From: Symsagittifera roscoffensis
Taxonomy: Eukaryota > Xenacoelomorpha > Acoela > Convolutidae
Assembly: GCF_963678635.1 (NCBI RefSeq)
Contig: NC_087065.1
Span: 49,858,952 to 49,922,951, forward strand
Direction of reading: 5' to 3'
Length of the DNA: 64,000 nucleotides
The translations under genes were made by a program, and so were the position numbers. Within the stretch, counting starts at the first letter, position 1, and every line of letters begins with the position of its first letter. Below the pieces are notes generated by a model that made no database searches, was not told where the DNA came from, and saw only the letters and a list, made by a program, of their open reading frames with translations. Below are positions 42,228 through 53,708 of this stretch, piece by piece.

Positions 42228-43530
42228 TCAACTATTTCTTTGCTTACAAAATGTGATGGACTTTATATATCTTGTTGTGTAAAATTTCTTGTTCCATTCA
42301 TGATTTATGAAAGTAGAATTTAAACTATTGTTTCCTGTTCTTTCTGGGAAGATTGAATTATAGTTTAAAAGTGTTGCGTCAATTGTAAGTGGGTATACTC
42401 TAACGTAATTTTTGTGAATAGAAGTTGTGCTAATTGTTTGTCTTGATATATCTGTTGGTATATAAAAAAATGATTCATGAAACCATTCAGGGTCCCAAAC
42501 ATAATCTGATTGTTCTGCTAATACAATTTCGTCATCTGTATTTTGTGGTCTAAAATTTTTTCTTGCTTGTGCAATAAGATCAATATTATGACTAAAATAA
42601 TCGATTTTGAACCATGCTAAGAATTTTTGTAAATCGTGCTTAACATGTTGTGTTATGTCCTTACTAACTAGATCTTCTCGGATTGCATTCAAGAATTTTG
42701 AAAATATATATTTATTTCTTGTCGTACAGTTGTATGTCGAGATGTTTGAGTTGAAGAATCGCTTTGAGCTTCTTTCAATTCTAATATAAATATATAACTA
42801 TAGATAGATAAGTGAGAAAACATCATTTGTGAATATTGAGTTTGCCCTTTGTGAGTTTTGATGTTGTATGCTTTTGATGTATTGTGTTAAAACTTTTGAA
42901 AATTCAATATCTACGTCATCCGTTCGAATGAGATATTTATCATGAAATGCGTTTGGTGATTTGATTTTTATTGTGTAGATTCCATATTGTGATGTGAGAA
43001 TACATATATCTTTGAGATAGTGGTCAGAAGGTTGTCTTTTGATTTTTACATCGGGAAATTCTTTTGTGCATGGACTTTCTCCTTTTTCGAATAAAATTGC
43101 GAATAGGTTATGGCAAAATTGAACCTGTCCTCAAGCTTCAGTTAATGGATGTATTAAAAATGGGAGTACTGAATCTTCTACGTTATTTTCATTTTGAATC
43201 ATTTTTGTGTTGTATGACTGTTAGCGTGTAATTTTCAATATGTCTTATTGGTTGATTCCAATTGTACAAACGTATTGTTTTGTTTGTGTAACAATTTTTT
43301 ATTCTACGCTTGCCTTTTATTGATGCTTTTGACGTGGTTTCATAGTCAGTGAAATAACTTTGCTCGTCAAATTGATGGTTTTTTTTTATTTTAAATAAAT
43401 TGAGTCTTTTGAATTGTGAAGTTCTTGTATTGCGGTTGTTTCTGATTCTGAGACTGCGTTTCTTCGTTTTGAAAATCGTTTCCTTTTATTTGTTTTTGCT
43501 TGTTTATAATTTTTTTTCTTAGGGTTTGTT
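42228..43530 (-). pseudogene. N-terminal gag-like ORF of gypsy element 1
   Basis: Open pieces encode a basic start (KRKRFSKRRNA), IRLYNWNQPI, then SVLPFLIHPLTEA, an in-frame TGA near 43130, and a folded-looking region through FAILFEKGE, YLIRTDDVDIEF and YVWDPEWFHESFF to a stop at 42228. It precedes capsid, so it is most likely the N-terminal (matrix-like) part of gag, but a separate ORF cannot be excluded. No homologue is visible in element 2 because the window ends first. Confidence 0.5.
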
Positions 43531-44607
43531 TTTTGTTCTTATGTATCCTATTGTTTGTCTGTGTGGTGTGATTACGAGGCCGTATCTTTCGTCGTTAATT
43601 AAACAGTTGTGTTTTATAATTGTTTGTTTGTTTCCTAAATTGTCTCTTGACATAAGGTTTAGGATGATGGATACAAAAATGGAATTAGTGATTTCTAATG
43701 TCTTAAACTGCTAGTTCTTACGATTTTTTGTGATTAGCTTAACTTGGGTCCTTTTTGTGGGGTTGGAGAGAAAAGCTTTTATCAATTCGTGAGAATGATT
43801 CTTACTTCTCGTGAATAATTCTAAGTTAAGATAGACTTATCTAATCTTACTTAGGGGTTGTGATTTGTGATCAAGATTGGAGAATAATAAATCGATCCAC
43901 AAGGTTCAGGTATAATTAGAAAGCAAGTAGTTCGTTAGATACTATTTTATGACTTACTAAGTTTAAGTGTTTTAGCCTGGGTCAAACAAGAGGAGGGGAA
44001 TCAAGTGAAGGATGAGTAACCGAAGTTCTTCACTGTTTATCCTAATTAGAATGGTTAGCTATTTGAAAAATTTCTGTTATTTCTGGGTCTTTGATAAGGG
44101 TTGGGTAGTGAATCGACGTTTGAGGTCGTTAGGCAGTAATTAATATGGGAGGGGGAGAACAAAATTGTTCTGTCTGATCCAAGGATAAGCATTGATAATC
44201 AGAATATTAGATATAGTTAAACTTAATTTAAAGATCCATGGGAAGCCTTGATGATCTGTTATTCGAAATGAAATTAATTAAGAGAAAACAAGGATAAGCC
44301 TTGATAGTTTATCACTAAAAGTTTATGTTAAAAAGGTTAGTTTTAGTTTTGATGATTGTTAGTTTTTGAGATTTGCTGTTATATTTTAGTTGATGAAGCT
44401 GGGATGAAGGGATGATTTATACATACTAACGATGTATGATTTACACTAACTAATTTTTATATTTTTTATTTTCAATAAATATTTTTTCAAGATGTTATTT
44501 AATGTACAGCTGATTTAAGGAAAACGACTAGTTTTGTTTTTATCGATCGTTATTGTAGGTTATTATTTAGCGCCATGAAATGTTATTGAAGATGATTCTT
44601 CAAGTTT
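43531..44607 (-). other. Leader region of gypsy element 1
   Basis: About 1.1 kb between the small first ORF and the gag-like ORF, rich in stops in all frames. It contains repeated GGATAAGC / CAAGGATAAGC phrases near 44200-44310. I see no gene. Confidence 0.4.
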
Positions 44608-44841
44608 TTATGTCAGTAAATGGAAGTTTAAATTTACTGCTGGTATTATTCTAAATACAAAAGTTTGATCTCTTTTTTGTCGTACAAACATGAAATCGAT
44701 TGGTAGATTTCTTCCAAGTCGTAGGTCGTCTCTTGTTCGATGTCTTCTTCCAATAGAGGGTAGTTCTCGTATTGTTCGGAATATTGGATCTGATCTATTG
44801 AGGCGTAGAGACATATCTACAAAATTTTTGTCAAATAACAT
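44608..44841 (-). CDS. Small ORF just inside the 5' LTR of gypsy element 1
   Basis: 77 codons, Arg-rich, MLFDKNFVDMSLRLNRSDP at the start and FHLLT at the end. It lies about 110 bp inside the LTR, ahead of gag. It may be a leader ORF or the N-terminus of gag. No domain recognised. Confidence 0.35.
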   Translation of the reverse strand: MLFDKNFVDMSLRLNRSDPIFRTIRELPSIGRRHRTRDDLRLGRNLPIDFMFVRQKRDQTFVFRIIPAVNLNFHLLT

Positions 44842-44913
44842 ATTTGAAATGTTGTATTTGTCTAATTCTAGTGTAATTTTTGTCTAAATCTAGGTAAGTT
44901 AAGGTATGTTTGA

Positions 44914-44930
44914 GACTTTTGGTTGCACCA
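44914..44930 (-). other. Possible primer-binding site of gypsy element 1
   Basis: On the minus strand TGGTGCAACCAAAAGTC begins 17 bases inside the LTR end. It would pair with a tRNA 3' end GACTTTTGGTTGCACCA. The gap to the LTR is longer than usual and the tRNA is not identified. Confidence 0.3.
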
Positions 44931-44947
44931 GATGAGTTATGACCTAT

Positions 44948-45310
44948 TGGTTATACTCATAGAGTAACTTCAGATAAAGTACACCGTCTGCTCGTCACGC
45001 TATCTTATTTTCGACCGGATAGATTCGTGCAACTTCTTTGTCTAATACCAATCTTAATCTTACCCTTATATCTCCTAGTCTCAATAGATCTAGTGTACAC
45101 CGGTTTATGCGAGTTAGTTCCAGAATGAGAACAACTGTATTCTAAGACTAATTCAGTTTGTTCTGGTGTTGAAACTACAAGTAGTTTCAACACTTACAAA
45201 TAAGTGGGTTGTTAGTTTGATGGAGTATGATTGGTTAGTATTCAATATTTTATAGAGATAAAAAATCAGAATGATATCCAATAATAAATTCTAGTTTAGA
45301 TCTGATTCCA
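44948..45310 (-). repeat. 5' LTR of gypsy element 1
   Basis: Begins TGGTTATACTCATAG and ends GATCTGATTCCA on the plus strand (TG...CA). The boundaries are set by where similarity to 50668-51061 and 9378-9714 starts and stops. Contains a TATA-like ATATAAG (minus strand, about 45065-45071) and the 45166-45193 dyad. Confidence 0.85.
45166..45193. promoter_or_regulatory. Dyad in the LTR of gypsy element 1
   Basis: GTGTTGAAACTAC-AA-GTAGTTTCAACAC, 13 bp perfect. It lies in U3, upstream of the TATA-like box in element orientation. Confidence 0.65.
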
Positions 45311-45364
45311 ATTCATAGATATTGATGCCTTTTAGAATGCACTTGGGTAAATATGCACATTTCG

Positions 45365-45600
45365 ATGTCAACTGAAATTCATCTGCTGAAAGTGACGTAA
45401 ATAGCACTCTCCAAATACGAACGTGGAAATGATGCGAAAAAAAAAACGTGAAAAATTTCTAGTTTTGAAAGTGGAATTTAAGTTCTAGATTTCCAGCGGA
45501 TTAAAAATTTTACCTACTGATCCACGTTTCTCTAGTTAGGTTCATGTTATCAAAAAAGGCTCAATCATAAATTGCGATTTGTGATATGTAAGGGCTATCT
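45365..45600 (+). mobile_element. Family B TIR-type repeat, partial copy 4
   Basis: Shares GAAATTCATCTGCTGA and GTAAATAGCACTCTCC with the zinc-finger copy at 35 kb, then CTACTGATCC-x-GTTTCTCTAG and CATAAATTG with copies 1 and 2. It jumps from the pre-finger sequence to the family interior and holds no fingers. Confidence 0.5.
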
Positions 45601-45939
45601 TGTCTTACAAAAATTCGGTATGGTAAGTTTCAGAAGGTAAGTTTCAGAAAACTTTTTGAAAACTTTTTAAGTTTTACTTGCAAATAAAGTTTTATCTTGA
45701 AAAAACATTTTTATATTAAAAAATCGAAAAAAAATGGATGGTAGATTTCAGATGATTCGCATTTTAAAAAACAAGATCTTTTCTTTAATTGGAAGGCCGA
45801 TTTTTTTTATAGAAATTGTTTTTTATTTGGTCTAGCTTTGTGTTAAAAAAAGTTGATTGTTTTTTCAGTGTTAAAACACGTCTACCGCTCCTTGTAATTT
45901 TCAACTTTGTGAGTCTTCTTTTTTCTACTCGTTCCAGTA

Positions 45940-46530
45940 ATATACAATAATTACAAGATACCGATACTTACAAGATAGATAGAATTTATTTGAAAATCGT
46001 CCGCCCTGAAAAAAAATCAACTTTTTGGAAAGCTGAAATATTGTTTTAGGTTCTAAAATTGTTTGCTCTTCTAAAATTGTTTGCTCCCACCTTCCATTGG
46101 GTGGGAAGTTCTACCGTGTGGTTCGGCCAAAAGGCGAGTGTTCCCCACAGGCTCGAATTAGTTGTTGACTGCGCCATAATAAAAGTATAGGTTTACCACT
46201 GGTAACTAAAGTATCTAACTAAGATTAAAGCAGAATAAAAGTAATGTGTGAATTAAAACTGACTGTAGTCTAAAAAGAGCAACTAGTGACTCGAAGTCCA
46301 ATGGACTTCGTAGAGTGGACGTTAACTGGTACTTGATTAAACAATAAACTTCAAGGTTAAGACATACTAAAATACTAAATCACAACAACCATGCAATAAT
46401 TACAAGATACCAATTCTTACAAGATAGATAGAATTGGCCGCCTGTTCATTCGTCCGCCCTGAAAAAAAATCAACTTTTCGAAAAGCTGAAATATTGTTTT
46501 AGGTTCTAAAATTCTTTGCTCTGCGCATGC
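45940..46530 (+). repeat. Direct ~140-bp repeats flanking a ~300-bp insert
   Basis: Left copy 45940-46085 and right copy 46393-46530 share AATTACAAGATACC, ACAAGATAGATAGAATT, CGTCCGCCCTGAAAAAAAA and GCTGAAATATTGTTTTAGG. The insert is GC-richer and contains a GGGTGGGAAGTTC / CCACCTTCCATT hairpin-like start. It could be a tiny LTR-like element or an insertion with segmental duplication. Confidence 0.6.
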
Positions 46531-46559
46531 TCAGAAACTTATTTATTGTGATTCTGATT

Positions 46560-49500
46560 CAACGACTCCAACAGTTTGCAAATCTCGCTTTGATTCTTCT
46601 TCAAGATTTGGTTTATTTTATATTTCCGAACTTAGTTCATTTCGGGTTGGTTTGAAAAAGATAATCGGTTCTTGTTTTGAATGTCTGCAATAGATAGAAG
46701 CAGGGTTTGAAAGTTCTGGCTTGTGCATTGAATTCTGGTTCTGGTTTTAATTTTTGTAGGCTCAAAAATTCTCTAATGCTTATTTGTTTCACTTTCTTTG
46801 GTTTTTTGCCTGGTAGCTTGGCTTAAAAAGTATGATTAAGAATTAACCTGTGGCTCAGAAAGTATCTAAAGCGTTTTTTGTTTAAATTTTGGGCTTCTTG
46901 TTTTTAGTGTGTGTTTAAAACAGTTAGTAAAATATGGTTTTCGGTTTTTAATCAAAAATGTAAACCCCAGTCCTCAAACCGATCTTATTTAGTGTCCATT
47001 TAATGACTACTACCGTTAGCATCAACTCCCAGTCATATCCTTTCATCTTGAGTGATTTTAAATTGAAGAAAAAGAATACATTCTTCTTCAGTCAAATTTA
47101 ATAGAAACCTTAAACAAGTGAGGACCAGAAACCACTCGCAAGAGAATTTCAAAAGAGCAGAAAACAGCGCATGACCCAGTCAGAAATGATTTCGCTCTCT
47201 TTTTAATAAAAAGTTATTATGGGCATAGTTGAGTCCATAAAAACTAGTTTTAAGCTAGCTACAAAATTGAAAATTAAGCTCTTTCTTATGATATTTCACT
47301 GAAAAACTTGCCTATCAAAATTTTCCAAGGGCCACATCCAAATGTTACATAGCATGCAATACCTCATTTATTTTCAAGTCTTAATTCCTCTTTGAGATTT
47401 CAGTTTATGTGTTTTTGCTGAATATAAATAATTTCGGGCCATATGAAAAATGATATCGCGTTCTTATTTGGAGTGTGTTCAATGAATGATAGCTGGGCTC
47501 ATATCAAAGTTCTCATATCAAAATTCAGCTTTGACCTAGAAAGGTTTTAATACTGTTTTGTTTTGATCTTATGGTGTTTTCATTTTTAGTGAGTGCATTG
47601 AATGATAGCAAGAATATAAAGTTTCTTCATTTTTGGCTCGGAAAAACTCGTTTTTTTATGTTTTTGTCCGAATGAAGTGCTTATTGTTAGTGCGTTTCTT
47701 GTTGGTAGCTTGGTTCAAAAAACGGTTTCAAAGTTTTTATTTGGCTAAAAAATATCCAGTTTTTGAAAGTTTTAAATTCAATTGGGTTTTTATTTTCAGT
47801 CTGTGCATTGTCTGGTCGCTATGCCTAAAGAATTATGGCTTCCAAAGTCACCTCTATCTCAGAAAAGTTTTAAATCTGTTTCTTCAATATAATTGGGTTC
47901 TCCATTGTAGTGTATGCTTTTGATGGTAGCAGTGCTTCACAAAATCTGATATCAAACTTTTAAATTTCGCTTACAAACTTTTTATGAAGTATTTCTTAGT
48001 TATTGGGGCTCTTGTTTTTTAATGGGCTAAAAAACAGGCTAAAAGTTCACTGTTGGCTCAGAAAAAATTAATTATGTTCATGTTTTTAATATGAGCATTG
48101 TCAAAAAGCTGGGCCAAAAAATTTAAGGTTTTAAATTTCACCTTTGTTTTTGAAAACTCTTAGTCTTTTTTGTAGTCAGTGGGCTGACTACAAATTTGAA
48201 TACTGATTTTGAATACTGAAAGGTAGCTGGACTTATAGAAAAATAAAGTTTCAAAGATTACTTTTACTTATTACTTTTACTTTTACTTACTCTTTACTTA
48301 TAATCATTCAAGATTGCTTTATTTGGGTAGTATAAAAAATAATTTAAATTTCTATTTGTTAAGTCTCAGAAATGACACTTTGAAGCAAAATCTTTGAAGA
48401 TTGCCTCTATTTTGGTTGTTCTTTGATATCAGTTAAAACTCAGGCAAAACCACGAATAAAACATCCCAAAATCCATTGGTTTACAACATCGTTAAAGAAA
48501 GCTATGACATTTCGTTAATTGCATGACCGCTTTCCTTTTTCATTATGAAAACCTCGAGTTTTTCTGAGAAAAAAATTTTTGTTGTTATAATTACTCAATT
48601 TTTGAATTAAAAATTTCAACTTGATTTTTATGTCATTAATAAACCGGCCAGCGCTTTTTATTTTTGTTCATTGTCATTTTTAGTTCACTTACAAAACAAT
48701 TATTAAAGAAAGTTAACAAACTACGATAGCAACGAAAAAAAAGAGCAAGTTCATAAATTGTTAGCGTGATACCGATAAAAACAAGAAGTAGAGATTTGAT
48801 CGACTGTTCATCTGCAAGAAAAAACTATCACTCATTTTTAGCTGCTCAATCAACAGAAATCCTTAAATATAAGGCTCTAAGACCTTGTGCGATAAGCATA
48901 GCTTCACAAAATAAAAGCGTTACACAAAATTTCTTATTTGAATATTTTTCTATTTAACAACCCTAATAGCTTGCAATACTTCGTTTTTTCAAGTTTTAAC
49001 TCGCTTTTGAGTTTTCAGTTCATGTTTGATGACCAATTTAAATCAATTCGGGTCGTTTGAAAAAACCTTTTGAGTTGTTGTTTTGAGTGTATTTAATGAA
49101 TAATAGCTGAGCTTAAAAATGTTCATATCAAATTCAACTGTGATAAAAAAAATTCTACTACTTTTTTTCGACTCTAAGGTGTTTTCACTTTTAGTGAGTG
49201 CTTTGAATGATAGCAAGAACTAAGTTTTTTGTTTTCATTAAGTTTTTTGGCTCAGAAAAACTGATAATTTTTTAATTGTCCTAAAAAGGTTCTTGTTTTT
49301 AGTGCGTTCTTTTTACGGTAGCTGGGTTTATAAAACGTTATCAAAATTCACTTCTGGCTAAGAAAAAAAAACTTTCTTAACTTGATTGGTTTCTTGTTTT
49401 TAGTGTTTGCATTGTCTGGTGGCTGGGCTGAAACTTAGATAATTTCAAAATTCAAATCTTGCTCAGTAAATCTTGTAATCATTTTTTTTCATAATTGATT

Positions 49501-50660
49501 CTTATTTTTAGTGAATACTTATGATGATAGCAGGGCTTCACAAAATTTGTTATCAAAATTTTAAATTTCGCTCAGAAACGTTCTAAGACCTACTTTTTAC
49601 CCAACGGGGTTCTTGTGTTTAGTTAATCTATTGAAAAAAAAACCGATTTCAAAGTTCAACGTTGGCTCAGAACAACTCATAAAGTGTATTTCTTTGACTG
49701 ATTTGGGTTCATGTTTTTAGTTAGTGCATTGTCAAAAAGCAGGGCTATATAAATTATGGTTTTGAAAATTCACTTTCGACTTAGAAAAACTAGAGTGTGC
49801 TTACTGAAAGATAGCTGGATTTAAAATAATTGTTTCTTTTGGCTCAGAAAGTGTCTGAGCCAATTTTTTACTTCACAGCTTCGCAACTTTTAATGTCTGC
49901 AAAAATTTTCTGACTTCACCACTGGCTTATTTAGTGCCTAGTTAATGACTGTTGTTGTTGGCATCCGATGCAGATCAAAAGTTTTCATTATGATTAGTAA
50001 AAAAACATATAAGCTTCTTCAGTAAATTTTTATAATAAAAATTATCTAGAAGAAGACTAGAAAATAATAGCAACAGGGTTTCCTGAAAACTAAAACAAAA
50101 TATTGAAAAATATGAAAAATATGAAAAAAGCAGACAATTAAATCAAAATAAGTTTCGTTTTGTCTTCAATTGAAAATCATGACTGCTCATGAAAACCATG
50201 ACAGTCTATAAAAACTAGGTTGATATTAGCTACAAAAATGAAAACTAGGATTTTAAATAGTTTTAATGAAAAATAAACAATTCATTTTCATGATATACTA
50301 CTGAGAATCTTTAATATCAAAATTTTCCAAATGCTATCCTTAAACAGTTTCCTTTCAGGTTCAAAGCTCGATTGCGCAGTGAAAACTATAAAAATTTCTA
50401 TTCATAAAATCGCAAAATTGAAACTATGTAACAAATTTTATTTGCGGTAGCGACATGCGATTGCGTTTATTTTTGTACTAAATTAATGTCAACTACAATG
50501 CCAACGGAACCACAAATAAATTTCCCTTTCTCGATGGATTTACAACATAGTTACGGAAAACTATTAAATTTCTTTGACTTTTCATTCTGGAAACTTACAG
50601 TTGTTCAAAAAATCTTTGTGATTGAATTCGGTCTAGTTTTAACTTCAAAAGTGAGTTAGA
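46560..50660 (+). repeat. Degenerate ~105-bp tandem arrays within a ~2-kb duplication
   Basis: Units carry TTCTTGTTTTTAGTG, TGCATTGAATGATAGCTGGGC and TTTTGGCTCAGAAAAACT, spaced roughly 100-110 bp. The main arrays lie at 47400-48250 and 49030-49900. The flanks are duplicated too: AATAGCTTGCAATAC at 48960 against GCATGCAATACCTC near 47355; TCCATAAAAACTAG near 47235 against TCTATAAAAACTAG near 50200; GGTTTACAACATCG near 48480 against GATTTACAACATAG near 50530. ORFs here are repeat by-products. Confidence 0.7.
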
Positions 50661-50667
50661 ACCGATG

Positions 50668-51061
50668 TGGTTAACTCATAGAGTAATTTCGGATAGGGTA
50701 CACCGTCTGCTCGTGACGCTATCTTATTTTCGGCCGGATAGATTCGTGCAACTTCTTAGTCTAATACCAATCCTAATCTTACTCTTATATCTACTAGTCT
50801 CAGGGTGTTTAACTAGTCTCTGCTAGGCTCAATAGGTATAGAGTATACTGGCTTATTGCAACTGCTGAAGTTCTCTTGGAGAGGTAACTATTTTCTAAAT
50901 TAAATTCAAATCTCTCTGGTGCTGAAATTACAAGTAATTTTAGCACTTACAAATAAGTGGGTTGTTAGTTGGATGGAGTATGATTGGTTAATATTAAATA
51001 TTTTACATTGGTAAAATATATAATTTATCCAATAATAAAATGTAGTTTAGATCAGGTTCCA
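50668..51061 (-). repeat. 3' LTR of gypsy element 2
   Basis: TGGTTAACTCATAG to GATCAGGTTCCA. Against the 45-kb LTR it has an extra ~30 bp (CAGGGTGTTTAACTAGTCTC region) and clear divergence, so the two LTRs belong to separate insertions. TATA-like ATATAAG at about 50785-50791 on the minus strand; dyad at 50919-50946. A short purine stretch GGATGGG abuts it on the minus strand and could be the polypurine tract. Confidence 0.85.
50919..50946. promoter_or_regulatory. Dyad in the LTR of gypsy element 2
   Basis: GTGCTGAAATTAC-AA-GTAATTTTAGCAC: 12 of 13 positions pair and the remaining one is G-T. Two positions differ from the 45-kb copy in both arms together. Confidence 0.65.
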
Positions 51062-52432
51062 CCCATCCGGGGTTTACAGAGTTTTTTAGAACTATCTATA
51101 TTCTCTGCAATTTGAAGGATGGATGATGAACGTTGGTATTTGGCGAACATCATTTTCTTATCCGGTTCCTCTTGGAGAAGAACGTTCCAGGACGCTGGAA
51201 TTATGGACAGGAAATTTTTACTTCGTCATTCGACAACGACTGTGATCCCCAATGAAATCAATCCGATTTCAAAATGGTTTGCTATGTCAGGTTTTTCAGT
51301 ATTAGAAGAGAACTGTTTTGTGTGCAGCCTCGTCTGGGAATGGCGTGAAGATCGCGTGTGGAAGGGATGACTTGTAACTCGGATCTGTACGTAAACTTGA
51401 ACATCGAGGTGGTCATTGTTCTAGTTCAATGAAGTCCTTTTCTGCGAAGTCAAGTCGTACTCTAAATCCTTTGAGTCGTGATTGTGGACAGCATGTCGGT
51501 TGTGTTTAGCCATTCTTTTGTTCGAGTGTGATGGGATCATCTAGTCTTTGGATGTTCGTCTTTGTTGTTTTGTATGATCTATATTCTGCAAAGTATGATT
51601 TACATTTTATGAAATTATTTTAATTCGCTTTTTAATCATGAATTTAGTTAGTCGTTTTCACAAAAAAGTTTTGTTTTTAGTTCGGTTATTTTGAAAAGTT
51701 ACTCACCCTTGAGTACCTCTTATTAAAGGTAGAAGTGTGGTCACAAAGCGTGGATGTAGCGCGGTGGGTTAGGCCGGCTATAGTGCATGCTCAGGACGTC
51801 CTCTCTGGTGGGTTAGGCCAGGAGTGAGAGTATGATTTTATGCTGTTTCTTTGAGAGGTCCTGTTATGTGATAACGTTTGATGTTGGGTATATGTTGGTC
51901 TTTCTTATGTTACTTTGGTTGTGTCTTTTTTTCAAAAATCAAATTGTTTTTGGTTTGGGTTTGTCTTGCGACTTTTTTGTGTTTTATTATTTATTTCTTA
52001 GACTTTATAATAGTCTTCAAAAGAATAAATTATCCAGTTTTAAACTGGGTTAATCCGGTTTGGGTACCGTTGGTTTTCTTTTCTTAGTCATGCTGTTATT
52101 TTATGATTTGTGGTGTTTAGTAAGCTGCGTTGGTTAGTTTGGTTTAGTGTATAATTCCTTTCCAACCGGGTTAAAGGAAAGTTTGAAACTCGTTATCGTG
52201 TGTTAGAGTTGTTGATAGTGAAAGCTTGAAACTGAAAATCATTATTTAAACAAATCTTCGTGGGCGAGCTGTGCGAGTTTGGATAGAATTCTTGTGCGAA
52301 TGAATGAAAATATTGAAAAGGTTAGTACTGCTTTCTCATTTTATAAATTTATTGCTTAGAAATTGAATTTTACTGCTTTTGGGGAAGTTTAAAATTATAA
52401 ATTTTTATCGTATTTAATTTTACTGCTTCTTT
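51062..52432 (-). other. 3' non-coding region of gypsy element 2
   Basis: About 1.4 kb between the last ORF and the 3' LTR. A GTGGGTTAGGCCGG / GTGGGTTAGGCCAGG pair occurs near 51760-51815 and an AACTGGGTTAATCCGG / AACCGGGTTAAAGG pair near 52040-52170. No supported gene on either strand; the 83-codon plus-strand ORF at 51119-51370 is not credible. Confidence 0.5.
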
Positions 52433-52945
52433 CTATGTATATGTGTGCGTTTGTTTAGTGCGTAACATAATATCGTGGGAACAGTGCAAATCGCGTTCCT
52501 GTGGTGAAAGAAAGTGAAAGGTCAGTGAAAATAACTGAAATTTATCATAGAAGCTCTCGTATGCTTGAATGTCAACTAGTGATTCTGAAATAACGTGGTC
52601 ATGCTTTCTATCAAAAATATTAAGTGTGAATACGTATGATGTTTTGATGAAAATTTTTTCTGTTGGTTGCGGGTTTGCGAAGCGGTCTTCATCTAAAAAG
52701 TGATCTTGATTAGGGTTGATGATATTATGATCGTAGTTTTCTATTGTAAATTCGTTAGCGCGGGGTGCAGTGAATGTTTTTAATAATTTTTTATATCCAA
52801 CGTAATTAAATTGTCGAGGTGTTAGTGTCGTGGTGAGTCTATATAACATGTCTTTGTTCTTCTCGATACTGTCATGAGTATTAGCTAGTGGTAGGCAAAG
52901 TGGGTTAGTAAAATTATAATAAGCTGTCCAATGAAGTGTTGGCAT
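52433..52945 (-). CDS. Unknown ORF after the envelope-like region of gypsy element 2
   Basis: 170 uninterrupted codons from ATG to stop, the only intact frame 3' of pol. It contains MPTLHWTAYYNF, TTTLTPRQFNYVGYKKLL, a central acidic stretch and FQLFSLTFHFL. There is no signal peptide, membrane helix or zinc motif. A proline-rich piece upstream (53034-53228, with HSDRSYNHPHPPKH) may once have belonged to it. Ty3/gypsy elements usually end with envelope, so this is an accessory ORF of unknown role or a displaced C-terminal domain. Confidence 0.5.
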   Translation of the reverse strand: MPTLHWTAYYNFTNPLCLPLANTHDSIEKNKDMLYRLTTTLTPRQFNYVGYKKLLKTFTAPRANEFTIENYDHNIINPNQDHFLDEDRFANPQPTEKIFIKTSYVFTLNIFDRKHDHVISESLVDIQAYESFYDKFQLFSLTFHFLSPQERDLHCSHDIMLRTKQTHTYT

Positions 52946-53029
52946 TAAAACGTGTTCATCGACAAAATTGCGTGTGTCGTTAGTATTAGTAGGTGTATTT
53001 AATGTATATTGCGGAAATTAGGGTAACGT

Positions 53030-53708
53030 AATTTCAAGAAAATTTTCGTGTTGGTGTGTTCCAGGTGATTAATTCATTCGCGGGCTGTTCCGGGTTTGGT
53101 TGGGAATGGGTGATTTGGAAATTTTCGTTTAAAAGTGCGATAAGCTCGGTGAGTGCTGGTAGATGTTTCGGTGGATGTGGATGATTATATGATCTGTCGG
53201 AATGAAGTGGAGAATAGGTTGGGGTCACTTGGGAAGCATAAGAAGGTGTGGAAACGGATGGGAGTGGATGATTGGATGGGATTGGTTGAAAAGGGGGTTT
53301 TGAAAAAACGGAGGAGTTGGTGTGTGTATAGGTAGAGGGAGATGGTTCGGAATCTGCAAATTCGTCGGGAGTTTCTACATTAGAGTTATTAAATTGTGAG
53401 ATAGAATATAAAACTGAAATATCTGAGTTAGTATCAGAATTCGTGCTTGATCATATATTAATAATCGGAAAATTGGGTGGTGGGAAAGCAAAAAGTGGGG
53501 TTATTGGGATTGGAGTTTGGAGGTTGGCTGGGTGGGAATTTGAGCGATGGAGGGATCCAAGTTGTCGGCTCATCGTGGGCTAAAAAAAATGATTATGTTG
53601 AGACTGAAAAGTGGTGGTGTGGGGTTGTTCTATAATTTGTTCGTATGTATTATCATTTTGTGAATGATGTGTCATTAAATGTTGGATGGGACTTTGTGTT
53701 GTATTTGG
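53030..53708 (-). pseudogene. Proline-rich coding remnant between envelope and last ORF
   Basis: Minus-strand frames are rich in Pro, Ser, Thr and Asn (TPTYSPLHSD, QPNPEQPANEL) with repeated stops. Likely the degraded continuation of the envelope tail or the start of the last ORF. Confidence 0.4.

Larger units (their letters stand above)
35466..45310 (-). mobile_element. Ty3/gypsy element 1, degenerate, 3' part missing
   Basis: Minus-strand order from the right: 5' LTR, a 77-codon ORF, an N-terminal gag-like ORF, gag with zinc knuckle, protease, RT-RNase H, integrase, then abrupt loss of everything after pol. Compared with element 2 it lacks about 270 bp of protease, about 195 bp of the integrase N-terminus, the envelope region and the 3' LTR. 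Many single-base frameshifts and stops occur. Not capable of movement. Confidence 0.85.

Noticed and set aside
47633-47923. 96-codon plus-strand ORF
   Set aside because: Made entirely of the ~105-bp tandem repeat.
44948-51061. LTRs at 45 and 51 kb as the two ends of one element
   Set aside because: The sequence between them is tandem repeats, not retroelement, and the internal domains lie outside this interval on both sides; the LTRs are also too diverged for a pair.
51119-51370. 83-codon plus-strand ORF in element 2
   Set aside because: Antisense to the element's 3' non-coding region and without any motif.
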